This document shows, one piece after another, positions 33,351-42,081 of a DNA stretch of 44,262 bases. Position 1 is the stretch's first letter, and each line of letters starts with the position of its first letter. The stretch is taken from the NCBI GenBank assembly GCA_024279275.1, contig JAJRRS010000158.1:1-44262 (forward strand). Direction: 5' to 3'. Made by a program: the position numbers and the translations under genes. Under the pieces are notes generated by a model, which was given only the letters and a program-made list of their open reading frames with translations, was not told the origin of the DNA and ran no database searches. The stretch is from Planctomycetota bacterium. Its GTDB lineage: Bacteria > Planctomycetota > Phycisphaerae > Phycisphaerales > Phycisphaeraceae.

Positions 33351-34544
33351 ATGACCCGAAAACGATCTGTCTTCATGTTCGCGTGTTGCCTCTGCCTATC
33401 CGCGATCAGTTCACTGCCAACCCCCGCGCAGACCACTCAGCCCAGCCCGTCCACGGATCAACCCGCCTACTGGCTGGCACGCGCCGCCCGATCGATCCCA
33501 ACCATCACCGACCCCGCCGACCCCGACTACGGCCTGGTCACTCGCGCCGATGCGCTGTCAACGCTCGCACAGTCAGCCCACGAACTTTCCGACCCACAAC
33601 GCTACGACCAAATGATCCAGGCGACACAGGAATGTATCTCAAAGATCAACGACATCTCGATGCGCGACGATGCCAACTGGTCGCTGGCCGAAGCGCTCTG
33701 CGTGGACGAGCGCTTCGATCAAGCCCAGCAAACCGTGGACGCGATCACCGACCCAGCTATCCGCGCGTTGGCCTTGATGACCACCGCCGTCGCGCACGCA
33801 CGACTTGACCAACTAGACAACTATCACCGCATAAGTGACGCGGCCGAGCAAGCCCTCGCCGACGCGATTGCAAATGAGAATATCAACGACCCAAGCGACC
33901 CGATGATCGATGAGACAGGCTGGATGTGGTTCAGCCTTATCGAGGCCCGCCTACGAGCCGATGATGTGCCCGGCGCACTGGCCTTGGTGGATAAGCGCAT
34001 CACAAACCCCGCCGACCGGGCCGCCGCCCTCGCAGCGATCGGCGAGAAACAAACCGCCCTCGGTAATAAGCAAGCCGCAACCGCCACGCTCGACCGCGCG
34101 CTTCAAGCACTGCGCCAGCTCCAGGCCATGCTCAACGAAAACCCCGACACACTGGTAGACATCGACACCGTTTACAACGCCCTCGCACCCGCCCACGCAG
34201 CGCTCGACCAACAGGATCAGACCAACCAGATGCTCGCCCGGATCGACCTGCCCGACCTCAAAGCAGAAGCACTCTCCGCCTGTGCTGTCTACCTTGATTC
34301 ACACCACCACACCACGCGCGCACGCAACGCACTCGCCACAGCCCGAACCCTGCTCGATCAACCCGTCCATCCATTACTGATCAACCACTGGTCCTGGTTC
34401 GAGGTATCAAAAAACAGCACACGCGTCGGCGATATACAAGCCAACGCACAATGGATCGATTCCCTAAAAGACCCAACCACCCGCGCCCTAGCCGAGTTAG
34501 GGGCACTACGGGGTTTGATCGAACGCTCCAATCTCAACCCATAA
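33351..34544 (+). CDS. Secreted helical-repeat (TPR-like) protein
   Basis: A 397-residue protein with an N-terminal signal peptide (VFMFACCLCLSAISSLPTPAQ). The mature part is almost entirely helical, with pairs of helices around ANWSLAEALCVDERFDQA, ALALMTTAVAHARLDQL, MWFSLIEARLRADDVPGALAL and RAAALAAIGEKQTALGN that resemble TPR/Sel1-type repeats. It carries no catalytic motif and is probably a periplasmic scaffold for protein contacts. It is followed by the metallophosphoesterase gene after 36 bases, so the two may be co-transcribed. The start ATG has GGAG upstream. Confidence 0.75.
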   Translation: MTRKRSVFMFACCLCLSAISSLPTPAQTTQPSPSTDQPAYWLARAARSIPTITDPADPDYGLVTRADALSTLAQSAHELSDPQRYDQMIQATQECISKINDISMRDDANWSLAEALCVDERFDQAQQTVDAITDPAIRALALMTTAVAHARLDQLDNYHRISDAAEQALADAIANENINDPSDPMIDETGWMWFSLIEARLRADDVPGALALVDKRITNPADRAAALAAIGEKQTALGNKQAATATLDRALQALRQLQAMLNENPDTLVDIDTVYNALAPAHAALDQQDQTNQMLARIDLPDLKAEALSACAVYLDSHHHTTRARNALATARTLLDQPVHPLLINHWSWFEVSKNSTRVGDIQANAQWIDSLKDPTTRALAELGALRGLIERSNLNP

Positions 34545-34580
34545 CATCAGCCGATGCTTGTCCCGCCGTATAATCCAGGC

Positions 34581-35654
34581 ATGGACACACCCACCCTCAA
34601 CCGACGCGAATTCCTCACGACCACCGCCGCCGTCACCGGCACACTCGCCCTCCCCGGCATCACCGGCCAAACACAAGCCGCTATACCACCCGCGACCCAG
34701 CCTCACACTTCTCAACCCGGGTCATTCGACTTCATCCACCTCACCGACATGCACGTCACCGCCCGGCGCAAAGGCGATCAAGGCTACCGCACTTGTGTCC
34801 AGTCAGTACGAGACATGAAGAACCAACCCGCCTTCGCGCTGATCGGCGGAGACATGGCGTTCGACGGCCTCTACACACCCAAAGATAAATACGTCGAACA
34901 GGTCCGCCTCTACAAAGAAATATCTGACGGCCTAAACATGCCGTACCACCACTGCATGGGCAACCACGACGTCCTGGGTTGGAGCGGTCGGCGAAAGGTC
35001 CAAGTCACCGACCCCGACTTCGGCAAAAAATACATCATGGACGCCCTGCAATGGGACAACCCTTACTACAGCTTCGACCACAACGGCTGGCACTTCGCGG
35101 TCCTGGACTGCATCTACCCAATCCAGCAAGACCACGGCCCGGGCTACGAGCCACGCATCGGCGACGAACAACTCGACTGGCTCGCCTACGACCTCGGCGC
35201 AGCGGGCGACAGGCCGAAAGTTGTCATGACCCACATCGCCGCGTTCTGTAACACCGCCCAGATCAAAGGCGACCCCACCGCCCCCGGCATGCCGCCGGGC
35301 ATCGTCCTGCGCGACACCGCCAAACTCCAAGCGGTGCTCGAACGCCACAAGGTCAAGGCTCTATTGCAAGGCCACACCCACCGCCCCGAAGAGTACCGCT
35401 GGCGTGGCGTCTGGTACATCACCAGCCCCGCGGTCAGCGGCGCCTGGTGGGCCGGCGACTTCACCGGCGCAGGCCCGGGATACACCGTCTTTCACTGCGG
35501 CGAGGAGGGTGAATTGGCTTGGGACATGCTTCCGTACGACTGGGAAGCGCAACTCGAACCCGACGACGGCCTGGAGCGTGATCGCAACGCACAAACCCAG
35601 GCGAAGCGGGACGAGCAGGCGAAGCTACTGACGCTTGAGCGGGCGGGGCGGTGA
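34581..35654 (+). CDS. Tat-exported calcineurin-like metallophosphoesterase
   Basis: A 357-residue protein. The N-terminus has a twin-arginine signal (NRREFLTTTAAVTG, then a hydrophobic run to ALPGITG), so the folded protein is expected in the periplasm. The metallophosphoesterase motifs follow in order: LTDMHVT (DxH), GGDMAFDG, GNHDVLGW, MTHIAAF and GHTHRPEE. These bind two metals. The family includes phosphatases and phosphodiesterases, but the substrate is unknown. I chose the ATG at 34581 (CCAGG upstream) over one nine codons earlier. Its DNA is of normal composition, and it ends just before the AT-richer islet with the AAA pair. Confidence 0.85.
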   Translation: MDTPTLNRREFLTTTAAVTGTLALPGITGQTQAAIPPATQPHTSQPGSFDFIHLTDMHVTARRKGDQGYRTCVQSVRDMKNQPAFALIGGDMAFDGLYTPKDKYVEQVRLYKEISDGLNMPYHHCMGNHDVLGWSGRRKVQVTDPDFGKKYIMDALQWDNPYYSFDHNGWHFAVLDCIYPIQQDHGPGYEPRIGDEQLDWLAYDLGAAGDRPKVVMTHIAAFCNTAQIKGDPTAPGMPPGIVLRDTAKLQAVLERHKVKALLQGHTHRPEEYRWRGVWYITSPAVSGAWWAGDFTGAGPGYTVFHCGEEGELAWDMLPYDWEAQLEPDDGLERDRNAQTQAKRDEQAKLLTLERAGR

Positions 35655-35722
35655 AGGTGCGTGGGTGGCATCGAGGCGAGATATGATTCAGGAATGACAG
35701 CGACTAACGACTCATTTTCAGT

Positions 35723-35752
35723 TTGTCCACAACCGTGTTACGGTGGTAGAAT
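35723..35752 (+). promoter_or_regulatory. Candidate promoter of the AAA/DUF3226 pair
   Basis: TTGTCC (35723-35728) and TAGAAT (35747-35752) are 18 bases apart. The expected start near 35759 is 33 bases ahead of the ATPase start. Confidence 0.5.
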
Positions 35753-35791
35753 ACCTGTTCGCCAAAAGCACTCCTGACTGGATAAAGCACA

Positions 35792-36868
35792 ATGTTGACT
35801 CAACTGAGAATTAAGACATTTCGCGGCATTTCCGGAGCTACTTTGGCGGATTTATCGCGTTTTAACGTAATCATTGGGTGCAATGGCTCGGGGAAGACAT
35901 CAATTCTTGAGGCTGTAGCATTGGCGTCTAACCCACTCAATCCTGGATGGCTATCTACGTTTGGGAAATGGCGCGAATTGCCAGGAGTAAACGCCGAGAA
36001 TACTGACGCACTGGTGTCTGCCTTCCCGACTCTTGATATTCAGAAGCCGATTGAACTGGAATATGAAGTTGCGGATAAGCCGGAAGTCTACACTTTACGT
36101 ATGTCGGCCATTACGGGAGGAATTGTCTTCCAAGGAGATTCAGATCCAAGTTCTGATTCTACTTCATCATCAGCGCCCGATTCAAACCCGCAGTTAACTG
36201 GAATCATTAGTGAGTTGCTTGCTGATGGAAAGGGGTTGCATAAAGCAGAATTGACCCTTGTTCCACAGGGATTTCAAACCGCAGTCAAGGGGGTCAAGAA
36301 AAATAATTTTCTTGGCGCATTCTTTATTCATGCGCGAAGAGCGACCAGTCTAGGTGAAACTTCGAGAGCACTTACAGAGCTTTACTCACGCAAACAACAG
36401 AACGAATTCATCCGCGCCATGAGGAGCATAGAACCACGGCTTGAGAATCTGATTCCAGGGACTCGTCAAAACTCCCCCACGGTACTTGCGGATGTAGGTT
36501 TGCCAACTTTAATGCCAATCAACCTTTTGGGTGATGGATTTTGTCGGATTAGTTTGATGGTGACTGGTGCGGTGTTAGGCACTTCGAAATTGCTTGTAAT
36601 TGATGAAATTGATTCAGGTCTGCATCACACAGTAATGGCTGACTTCTGGCGATCGCTAATGGATTTGACATCACTGTATGGCGTTCAAGTGTTTTGTACT
36701 ACACACAACGAGGAAATGTTGCGGAGTACCCTGGAGGCGTTTGCCGATCAACCCGAGGCAATTCGAATTTATCGCATGGACCGATCATCTGATGGTAAGA
36801 CCGGAGTTCAGCCTTACTCATATGACCTATTCAATAATGCTGATTCAGCGGGACTGGATGTGCGATGA
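35792..36868 (+). CDS. AAA15/AAA21-family (OLD/ABC-type) ATPase
   Basis: A 358-residue SMC/ABC-type ATPase. The N-terminal LRIKTFRGISGATL is the typical opening of RecF/OLD-like AAA proteins. Walker A is GCNGSGKTS (29-37), the ABC-signature-like segment is GDGFCR (247-252), Walker B is LLVIDEIDSGLHH (267-279), and the switch is CTTHNEE (302-308). The intervening segment is short, so no long coiled coil is present. In OLD- or PARIS-type defence systems such an ATPase acts with a TOPRIM nuclease that senses or triggers a cell-killing response; here the partner is a separate gene with a four-base overlap. The DNA is AT-richer than the surrounding genes, consistent with transfer. The function is inferred from the architecture. 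Confidence 0.85.
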   Translation: MLTQLRIKTFRGISGATLADLSRFNVIIGCNGSGKTSILEAVALASNPLNPGWLSTFGKWRELPGVNAENTDALVSAFPTLDIQKPIELEYEVADKPEVYTLRMSAITGGIVFQGDSDPSSDSTSSSAPDSNPQLTGIISELLADGKGLHKAELTLVPQGFQTAVKGVKKNNFLGAFFIHARRATSLGETSRALTELYSRKQQNEFIRAMRSIEPRLENLIPGTRQNSPTVLADVGLPTLMPINLLGDGFCRISLMVTGAVLGTSKLLVIDEIDSGLHHTVMADFWRSLMDLTSLYGVQVFCTTHNEEMLRSTLEAFADQPEAIRIYRMDRSSDGKTGVQPYSYDLFNNADSAGLDVR

Positions 36869-37503
36869 AGAAACCATGGCAATTGGGCAGTCAGGAAATC
36901 AAGCAGCCCATCATAATTGCGGTGGAGGGCGCTGATTACTTTCATTTCTTAATGTCTCAACTCGACGGGCCGCCGGAATTTGAGAATGTTCAATTGTTGG
37001 ACTTTGGGGGCGTGTCAGGTCTCAGTAGCTGGTTGACTGTTTTCAAATCGCTAGATCAGTCAAGAGTTACAGTCGAAAAACTGGGCGTAATCCGTGACGC
37101 CGAGGCCGACGCTACTGGTGCTGCTGAGCATGTGAAGTCTTGTCTGCGTAGCAGCGGCTATCCAGTTCCAAGCGGACCAGATGAAATTGCAACAGCGGTA
37201 AATATGCCGTCTACTTCTTTCCTCATTGTTCCTGTAGACCAACAATCTGGTTGTCTCGAAGATGCATGTTTGAATGCTCTTGTTGATGAAGAGATGGTGC
37301 CGTGTGCTGAGACATTTCTCGCATGTGTTGATCGCAGTAACAAGAATGATGCTTGGCGATCAAAGGTGAAGGCTCACGCCTTGATTTCTGGTAGCGATAA
37401 ACCTGCGCTAACTCTCGGGCAGAGTGCAAGAGCAGGGCTGTGGGATTTTAATGCCCCCTCACTTAAGGCGATTATAGATTTTGTTCGTAAGCTATGCGCT
37501 TAG
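36865..37503 (+). CDS. DUF3226 / TOPRIM-like protein, partner of the AAA ATPase
   Basis: A 212-residue protein with features of DUF3226, a TOPRIM-like family. VEGADYFHFL (Glu at 21) provides the first acidic residue and GVIRDAEAD (D78 and D82) fits the DxD motif; SGCLEDAC (E132, D133) supplies a further acidic patch. LLDFGGVSGLSSWLTVFKSL and KALTLGQSARAGLWDF-like segments are family-typical. TOPRIM folds in OLD, GajA and AriB cleave DNA or RNA when triggered. Its ATG overlaps the stop of the ATPase gene (ATGA), so the two are coupled. Nuclease activity is inferred, not shown. Confidence 0.8.
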   Translation: MKKPWQLGSQEIKQPIIIAVEGADYFHFLMSQLDGPPEFENVQLLDFGGVSGLSSWLTVFKSLDQSRVTVEKLGVIRDAEADATGAAEHVKSCLRSSGYPVPSGPDEIATAVNMPSTSFLIVPVDQQSGCLEDACLNALVDEEMVPCAETFLACVDRSNKNDAWRSKVKAHALISGSDKPALTLGQSARAGLWDFNAPSLKAIIDFVRKLCA

Positions 37504-37555
37504 GCAATATTGTTAGGGGGGGATGTTCGTGTGTCTATTGAGTGTGTGAGACTGT

Positions 37556-37634
37556 TGTTTAGCAGGCGATCGTAGATCGCCGGTCTTATCCCTTGGAGCC
37601 AACGCGCGGATATGTGATCCGCCCCTAAACGGGG
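37556..37634. repeat. Head-to-head pair of GTTTAGC hairpin repeats
   Basis: 37556-37587 reads TGTTTAGC followed by the hairpin GGCGATC, GTA, GATCGCC. 37603-37634 is an inverted copy (on the minus strand CCCCGTTTAG, then GGCGGATC and a short hairpin). It lies directly after the AAA/DUF3226 pair, at the right edge of the AT-richer islet. Confidence 0.75.
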
Positions 37635-37674
37635 AGGCGCTGTGTGTGGAGGGGGGCAAACACGTCGCGCATAA

Positions 37675-37702
37675 AAAGCCCAAGGCTCTCACCTTGGGCT
37701 TT
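37675..37702 (-). terminator. Rho-independent terminator of cysC
   Basis: An 11-bp perfect stem (AAAGCCCAAGG with CCTTGGGCTTT) has a 6-nt loop and, on the minus strand, a TTTTTAT tract. It stops the minus-strand CysC gene 29 bases downstream of its stop codon, and may also stop the plus-strand pair. Confidence 0.85.
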
Positions 37703-37730
37703 GTGTGATTGTTACTTGTGTAGTCGCGGT

Positions 37731-38342
37731 TTAGATCAACCCACGCTCCGCCAACCCATCCAGCAGAGCCTGTACCGACTCTTCGATGCTCAGCTCATGG
37801 GTCTTGATGGTGATCTCAGCCTTTTCAGGGGCCTCGAACGGGGCGTCGATCCCGGTGAAGCCTTTGATCTCGCCAGCACGGGCCTTCTTGTAGAGGCCTT
37901 TGGGGTCGCGTTCCTCAGCCTTTTCCAGGGAACAATCGACATGCACCTCCAGGAACGGGATCCCGGCATCGTCATGGAGCTTGCGGACCATGTCACGGGC
38001 TTCTTTATACGGGCTGATGAAGCTGGTGATGCTGATGATCCCCGAGTCAGCAAACAGCTTGGTCACCTCGCCGATCCGGCGGATGTTTTCGTCGCGATCC
38101 TCGGGGCTGAACCCCAGGTTCTTATTCAGGCCCATGCGGATGTTGTCGCCGTCCAGCCGGTAGGCGTGCTTGTCGCGTTGCAGCAGGACCTGCTCTAAGG
38201 CGACTGCCACGGTGGACTTACCGCTGCCTGAGAGGCCGGTCATCCAGAGGGTGCAGCCCTTTTGGCCCATGTTCTTCTGGCGCTCCTCAGCGGTGACGTT
38301 GCCTTCGTGCCAGGTGATATTCGTTGCTTTCTGCTCGGCCAT
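37731..38342 (-). CDS. cysC: Adenylylsulfate kinase
   Basis: A 203-residue protein that phosphorylates adenosine 5'-phosphosulfate (APS) to PAPS in sulfate activation. The N-terminal [16 protein letters not shown] is the family opening; the P-loop GLSGSGKST follows with [21 protein letters not shown], then [28 protein letters not shown] and [21 protein letters not shown]. Length and motif order fit full-length CysC. Planctomycetes have many sulfated-polysaccharide pathways, so PAPS could feed sulfotransferases, but no sulfotransferase is here. The start ATG has AGGAAA upstream. The unit is monocistronic with a terminator at 37675. Confidence 0.95.
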   Translation of the reverse strand: MAEQKATNITWHEGNVTAEERQKNMGQKGCTLWMTGLSGSGKSTVAVALEQVLLQRDKHAYRLDGDNIRMGLNKNLGFSPEDRDENIRRIGEVTKLFADSGIISITSFISPYKEARDMVRKLHDDAGIPFLEVHVDCSLEKAEERDPKGLYKKARAGEIKGFTGIDAPFEAPEKAEITIKTHELSIEESVQALLDGLAERGLI

Positions 38343-38799
38343 GGATGGGTTTCCTGTGTGTGTGCCCGGGGGGAGTTAGTAGCAGGGTGAGAGGGGATCG
38401 TAGCGGATGTTCTCCCGCTTGCAATCCCCAGCCCAACCGGCTCCGCCTCAAATAACAGTCAAGAACTCTGAATAACCCACCATGCTTGTAATTCTGCAAA
38501 GCCACGGCTGCTAAAGGAGCCTCCGCCGGGGTTATTCAGAACTCCCATTCAGGACTCTTCCCGCCAGTCGAGCCTACACGCCCATGCACCGTCTGGCTCT
38601 ACCAGCATCAACGTCGCGGTCCTTATCGGCCCGTCTCAATTCGGCGCAACACCCGCGCACCTTCCCCATCTTTACATCGCAAATAGAAGTTGATTACACG
38701 CACCCGCTTCGCCGATGGAAGTTAGGTGCGGCCGCACCCGCACGGCCACGACGTCGCCCACGCCGTTGAGTGATACGAGCCGATCCAGGAGTTTTTCTT
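38343..38799. other. Spacer of 457 bp without a gene; contains an inverted repeat
   Basis: No gene was found. A 16-bp inverted pair (38463-38478 and 38529-38544, TCTGAATAACCC with GGGTTATTCAGA) encloses about 50 bases. The spacer carries the upstream region of cysC (minus) and of the subtilisin gene (plus). No promoter stands out. Confidence 0.55.
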
Positions 38800-39957
38800 A
38801 TGCTTCGACGCGCCTTAGCTGTGCTGGTCTTCATCCTGACCTGCACCTCGGCAACCGCCGCCACCGTTAGCTTCAACGACCCCGGGCAGGACCGACAGTG
38901 GTATCTGGATGCCCTGAACTTCGGCGAAGCCTGGGCGCAAATCATCGACCTCCCCACACGCGGCAGGATCACCGTCGCCGTCGTCGATTCCGGGTTCGAC
39001 ATCGGTCACAACGACCTGCAACGCAACCTCGCCCTCGCCAAGGGCATCAACATCGTCAACGGCTCCAGCAACCTCAACCCCGTCAACCCCCACGGCACAG
39101 GCACCATCGGCCTGCTCGCCGCCACCAGCGGCAACGATAAAGGCATCACCCAGGCCGCCTGGACCGCCAAAGCCATCCCCATCCGTGTCAGCAACCGTAG
39201 AGACGGCGCCGCCTACACCACCGACCTCGCCAACGGCATCCGCTACGCCGCCGACAAGGGCGCACGGGTCATCAACGTCAGCTACTCAGGCGTACACCTG
39301 GGCGCTCTGCAAAAAGCCGCTCGCTACGCACAGAGTAAGGGTGCCGTCGTCTTCATGGCCGCCGGGAACGACGGCAGGAACCACCGCCGATGGCGCAACC
39401 ACAAACAACTCATCGCCGTCGGCTCAACCAACCGCGACGGCAGCGTCTCCAGCTTCTCAAGCCGAGGTAAATTCGTTGACCTGGTCGCGCCGGGCAGTGA
39501 TATCCTCAGCCTCACCACCAACGACCGCACACGCACCTGGTCCGGCACCAGCTTCGCCTCCCCGATCGCCGCCAGCGTGGCAAGCCTCATGCTCACCGCG
39601 AACCCGGAGTTAAGCCCCTGGCAGGTACGCAAACTCCTGGCCCTCACCGCACGCGACATCGGACCCGCCGGCCGCGACGACGCCTCGGGCTTCGGCCTGA
39701 TCGACGCCAACGCCGCCGTCGCCGCAGCCATCGCCACCCAAGGCAAGTACACCGGCAGCATCGCCGGACGCGACATCCCGTTCGTATCCAGCAGCCTTGA
39801 GTCCTACTCGGGAATCCGACTGGTCAATCAGCTCCAGGACATCACGCAAATAACTCAACAAGCCGCCGGCCCCGAACCCGGCACGATCGTGATGATCCTC
39901 TGCGGCACCCTAGCCATCTTCGGCAGGCCCACCCGTCGCGCGGAGGTGATTGCGTGA
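38800..39957 (+). CDS. Subtilisin-like S8 serine protease with PEP-CTERM sorting signal
   Basis: A 385-residue secreted protease. After a signal peptide (about 1-22), the S8 triad is clear: D63 (VVDSGFD), H98 (PHGTG), N190 (oxyanion), S251 (SGTSFASP). The C-terminus is PEP followed by a hydrophobic segment and a basic end (PEPGTIVMILCGTLAIFG, then RPTRR), the PEP-CTERM signal used by exosortase. So the protease is probably exported, processed and released or attached at the surface. No exosortase gene is in the window. The ATG at 38800 has AGGAG upstream and gives a sensible signal peptide; an earlier in-frame start does not. The next gene overlaps by four bases. Confidence 0.88.
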   Translation: MLRRALAVLVFILTCTSATAATVSFNDPGQDRQWYLDALNFGEAWAQIIDLPTRGRITVAVVDSGFDIGHNDLQRNLALAKGINIVNGSSNLNPVNPHGTGTIGLLAATSGNDKGITQAAWTAKAIPIRVSNRRDGAAYTTDLANGIRYAADKGARVINVSYSGVHLGALQKAARYAQSKGAVVFMAAGNDGRNHRRWRNHKQLIAVGSTNRDGSVSSFSSRGKFVDLVAPGSDILSLTTNDRTRTWSGTSFASPIAASVASLMLTANPELSPWQVRKLLALTARDIGPAGRDDASGFGLIDANAAVAAAIATQGKYTGSIAGRDIPFVSSSLESYSGIRLVNQLQDITQITQQAAGPEPGTIVMILCGTLAIFGRPTRRAEVIA

Positions 39958-40598
39958 TCCATCCAAACACCTGGAACGACCAAGCCGACACCGGAACCTC
40001 AGAGTTTGCCATACACGCCGATAGAAATTCGACACGTCTGGACTCGGATGTGTTAATCCCGAGTGGAGATACCATGACCCCGCACATGCACGAACCCATC
40101 GAACACGCCTTGCGTCCGCTATTCGATGCGCTCCCGATCAACCGGGCCATGGATCATCTTGTCGTCAACGGCCAAGCACCCAGCCCGCACATCGCACTGG
40201 TGCAGCAGATTCTCAACGACCCCGCCCTGAAAGATAAACACACACTCGCCGCCGGGCTTTGGCTCTACGTTGACGATCTGCAACGCAGCCACACCGTCAG
40301 CCAAGGCCTCAACCGCCCGTCCGGCTCGTTCTGGCACGCGATCATGCACCGACGCGAAGGTGACTTCTCCAACAGCCACCACTGGTACCGCAAAGCTGGC
40401 CAACACCCCGTGTTACACCGCATCGACTCTGGCGGCGGTGGTGGGGGGGCTGGCACCGCGGTCGGCGCATACGAGCCACACACCTTCATCGACCGTGTCG
40501 ATCGCGCCGTCGCCCAGCAAAGCGACTCGCCCGACCTCGTTGCCATGCAACGCCTGGAATGGGTCGCCCTTTTCGAGTGGTGCGTCGAACACCATTAG
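39954..40598 (+). CDS. Conserved uncharacterised protein, co-translated with the S8 protease
   Basis: A 214-residue protein without known function. Conserved-looking blocks are LWLYVDDLQRSHTVSQ, SGSFWHAIMHRREGDFSNS and WYRKAGQHP. I recall this family from planctomycetes and relatives, with no named role; the block FWHxIMHRREGDF would be its diagnostic. The GTG at 39954 is preceded by a near-perfect GGAGGTGAT site, and the four-base overlap with the protease suggests coupling. An internal ATG at 40074, also with GGAG, is possible, since the first 40 residues are less conserved-looking. A Gly tract (six residues) lies near 161. It is cytoplasmic as read. Confidence 0.7.
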   Translation: MIHPNTWNDQADTGTSEFAIHADRNSTRLDSDVLIPSGDTMTPHMHEPIEHALRPLFDALPINRAMDHLVVNGQAPSPHIALVQQILNDPALKDKHTLAAGLWLYVDDLQRSHTVSQGLNRPSGSFWHAIMHRREGDFSNSHHWYRKAGQHPVLHRIDSGGGGGGAGTAVGAYEPHTFIDRVDRAVAQQSDSPDLVAMQRLEWVALFEWCVEHH

Positions 40599-40726
40599 AC
40601 AGAGCATTCTCAATCGATCTGCAGCGTCACGCTTCAACCGCGCCGCAGTTATGAATACCGCATTAGAATCCCAACAATAGCCCGCCAACAACGTCGGCGC
40701 GGTCCCCTAACATCACCACGCAGTAA

Positions 40727-40760
40727 AAACCCCACGCCTGATGGGCGTGGGGTTTGTTTT
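40727..40760. terminator. Bidirectional rho-independent terminator
   Basis: A 12-bp stem (AAACCCCACGCC with its complement) and 5-nt loop are followed by GTTTT on the plus strand, and by a T-rich tract on the minus strand. It serves the conserved protein gene and the convergent basic protein gene. Confidence 0.85.
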
Positions 40761-40783
40761 GCCCCGGAAAGGCTCCTGTAAAT

Positions 40784-41707
40784 TCAATACCGGTTGTAGT
40801 GATGAAGATTCAGTCTGCAGTAGTGCGGCACCCACACCCGCTCGTAGTACCCCTCGCGGATAACCACCGTGTAGGGATATCCATCGTAGTCGTAGCGTGT
40901 CCCATATAACGGCGGGACCCATTGCGTGGTGTAGTACCCGCCCCTGCAACACGTGTGGCGCCGATGCCCGTGGTCGTAGTAATACCCCGACACATAGCGC
41001 GACCCGAAATTGATATTCAGGTTGAACTTCCCGTGGTTTTCGCGTCGTGAGTATGACCCGTACCCGCGGTTGTGTGATCGGCTGGTGTAGGTCTTTCTGC
41101 GATGAACCACCTTCTGGACCGGCCTGCTGTAATGGGTAGCCCGCGCTATGTAGTTGGATTTTTTGCGTAATGTTTGGGCACGATGGTCTAACTTGTGTCC
41201 ACGTCGACGAAGATCCTGGCGGGCCTCTTTGGCGTGTTGTACGACACGCTGTTCTTTCCGCCGCACTTTTTGCTGACGCCCCCGCAGGTTTTTCTGTTGC
41301 GCGTTCACGCCCCAGTTCGATCCACGTTCCTGAACGACCACCCGAGCGGCAGCAGGGCGGCGTCGTGTTGTCTGCTGACTTGCACGTCGTTCTTGTGGTC
41401 GACGTTCGCGCGCCTGTTGCGGCGATCTTGCTTGGCGAGTTTGTGCCTGCTGTTTCTGTGACCGTCTCCCGTTGTCACGTCTTGCACTGGCACGCCGCTG
41501 CTGTGCGCGATTTTCATTCCGCTGCTTGGGTGCCCGCGCGTTGCCCTGGCGATGGTGCCCGCTTTCTTTTTGAGCCTGGCGCTGTCTGGGCCGATCGCCT
41601 CGCTTGCCTTTGTTCCGTGGCCCCGCTTCCGCACTCAGGGCTAGCACGGCTACCGCCAACACTGCGGCGGTCCATCCAACTCGCTTAGTGATCTGGGTCC
41701 TGGTCAT
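40784..41707 (-). CDS. Extremely basic secreted protein with tyrosine-rich C-terminus
   Basis: A 307-residue protein. A signal peptide (TAAVLAVAVLALSAEA) is followed by about 130 residues of Arg/Gln/Ala/Lys-rich, probably disordered sequence, then another basic stretch and a final third rich in Tyr, His and Gly (YYYDHGHRRHTCCRGGYY, then YGTRYDYDGYPYTVV). The isoelectric point must be very high. Many planctomycetal proteins have this kind of secreted basic, repetitive composition, and the Tyr-rich end may be a YXXY-type beta-rich domain, but no family could be named. The start has AAGGAGG upstream. A possible role is binding of acidic polymers (DNA or sulfated glycans), which is inference from charge only. 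Confidence 0.72.
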   Translation of the reverse strand: MTRTQITKRVGWTAAVLAVAVLALSAEAGPRNKGKRGDRPRQRQAQKESGHHRQGNARAPKQRNENRAQQRRASARRDNGRRSQKQQAQTRQARSPQQARERRPQERRASQQTTRRRPAAARVVVQERGSNWGVNAQQKNLRGRQQKVRRKEQRVVQHAKEARQDLRRRGHKLDHRAQTLRKKSNYIARATHYSRPVQKVVHRRKTYTSRSHNRGYGSYSRRENHGKFNLNINFGSRYVSGYYYDHGHRRHTCCRGGYYTTQWVPPLYGTRYDYDGYPYTVVIREGYYERVWVPHYCRLNLHHYNRY

Positions 41708-42081
41708 GGCTGGCCTCCTTGTATTAGGTTTTCCCGTTTCCGCCCCGGCGAAGTGCCAAGGCTCCCGGCCAAAGCGTCACCCTTCAACGCTCTGTCCACT
41801 TCCAAGACCATGTACGACGGTTTTGATACGGATTATCGAGCTTGAATCATTCTAAATAATGATCCAGTAAGTAATAATGAAAATAATGAACCCGGTTAAA
41901 ACCCGGCAGCCACAAAATCAGATCGATAGGTTGGCGAAAAAAACCTTTTAATTCTTAAACATCTAACTTATAATCAGTTACGCATTGGCTTGGGAACTTT
42001 CTACTAAGTCGTGCGTCAAAATCCGTAGGGTTTACACGTTGTATAGGTGAGGCAACCATTCTCTCACACAGGAGCAAACGT
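41708..42081. other. Spacer of 374 bp, AT-rich centre, no gene
   Basis: No gene was found. It contains an AT-rich block (about 41840-41960) and TATAAT at 41969-41974, which could be the -10 element for the small secreted peptide that follows; the -35 is poor. Confidence 0.5.

Noticed and set aside
35792..37503. RecF-type DNA repair gene as the explanation for the ATPase
   Set aside because: The insertion between Walker A and the signature is too different, and RecF is not paired with a TOPRIM-like gene in overlap; base composition is also foreign.
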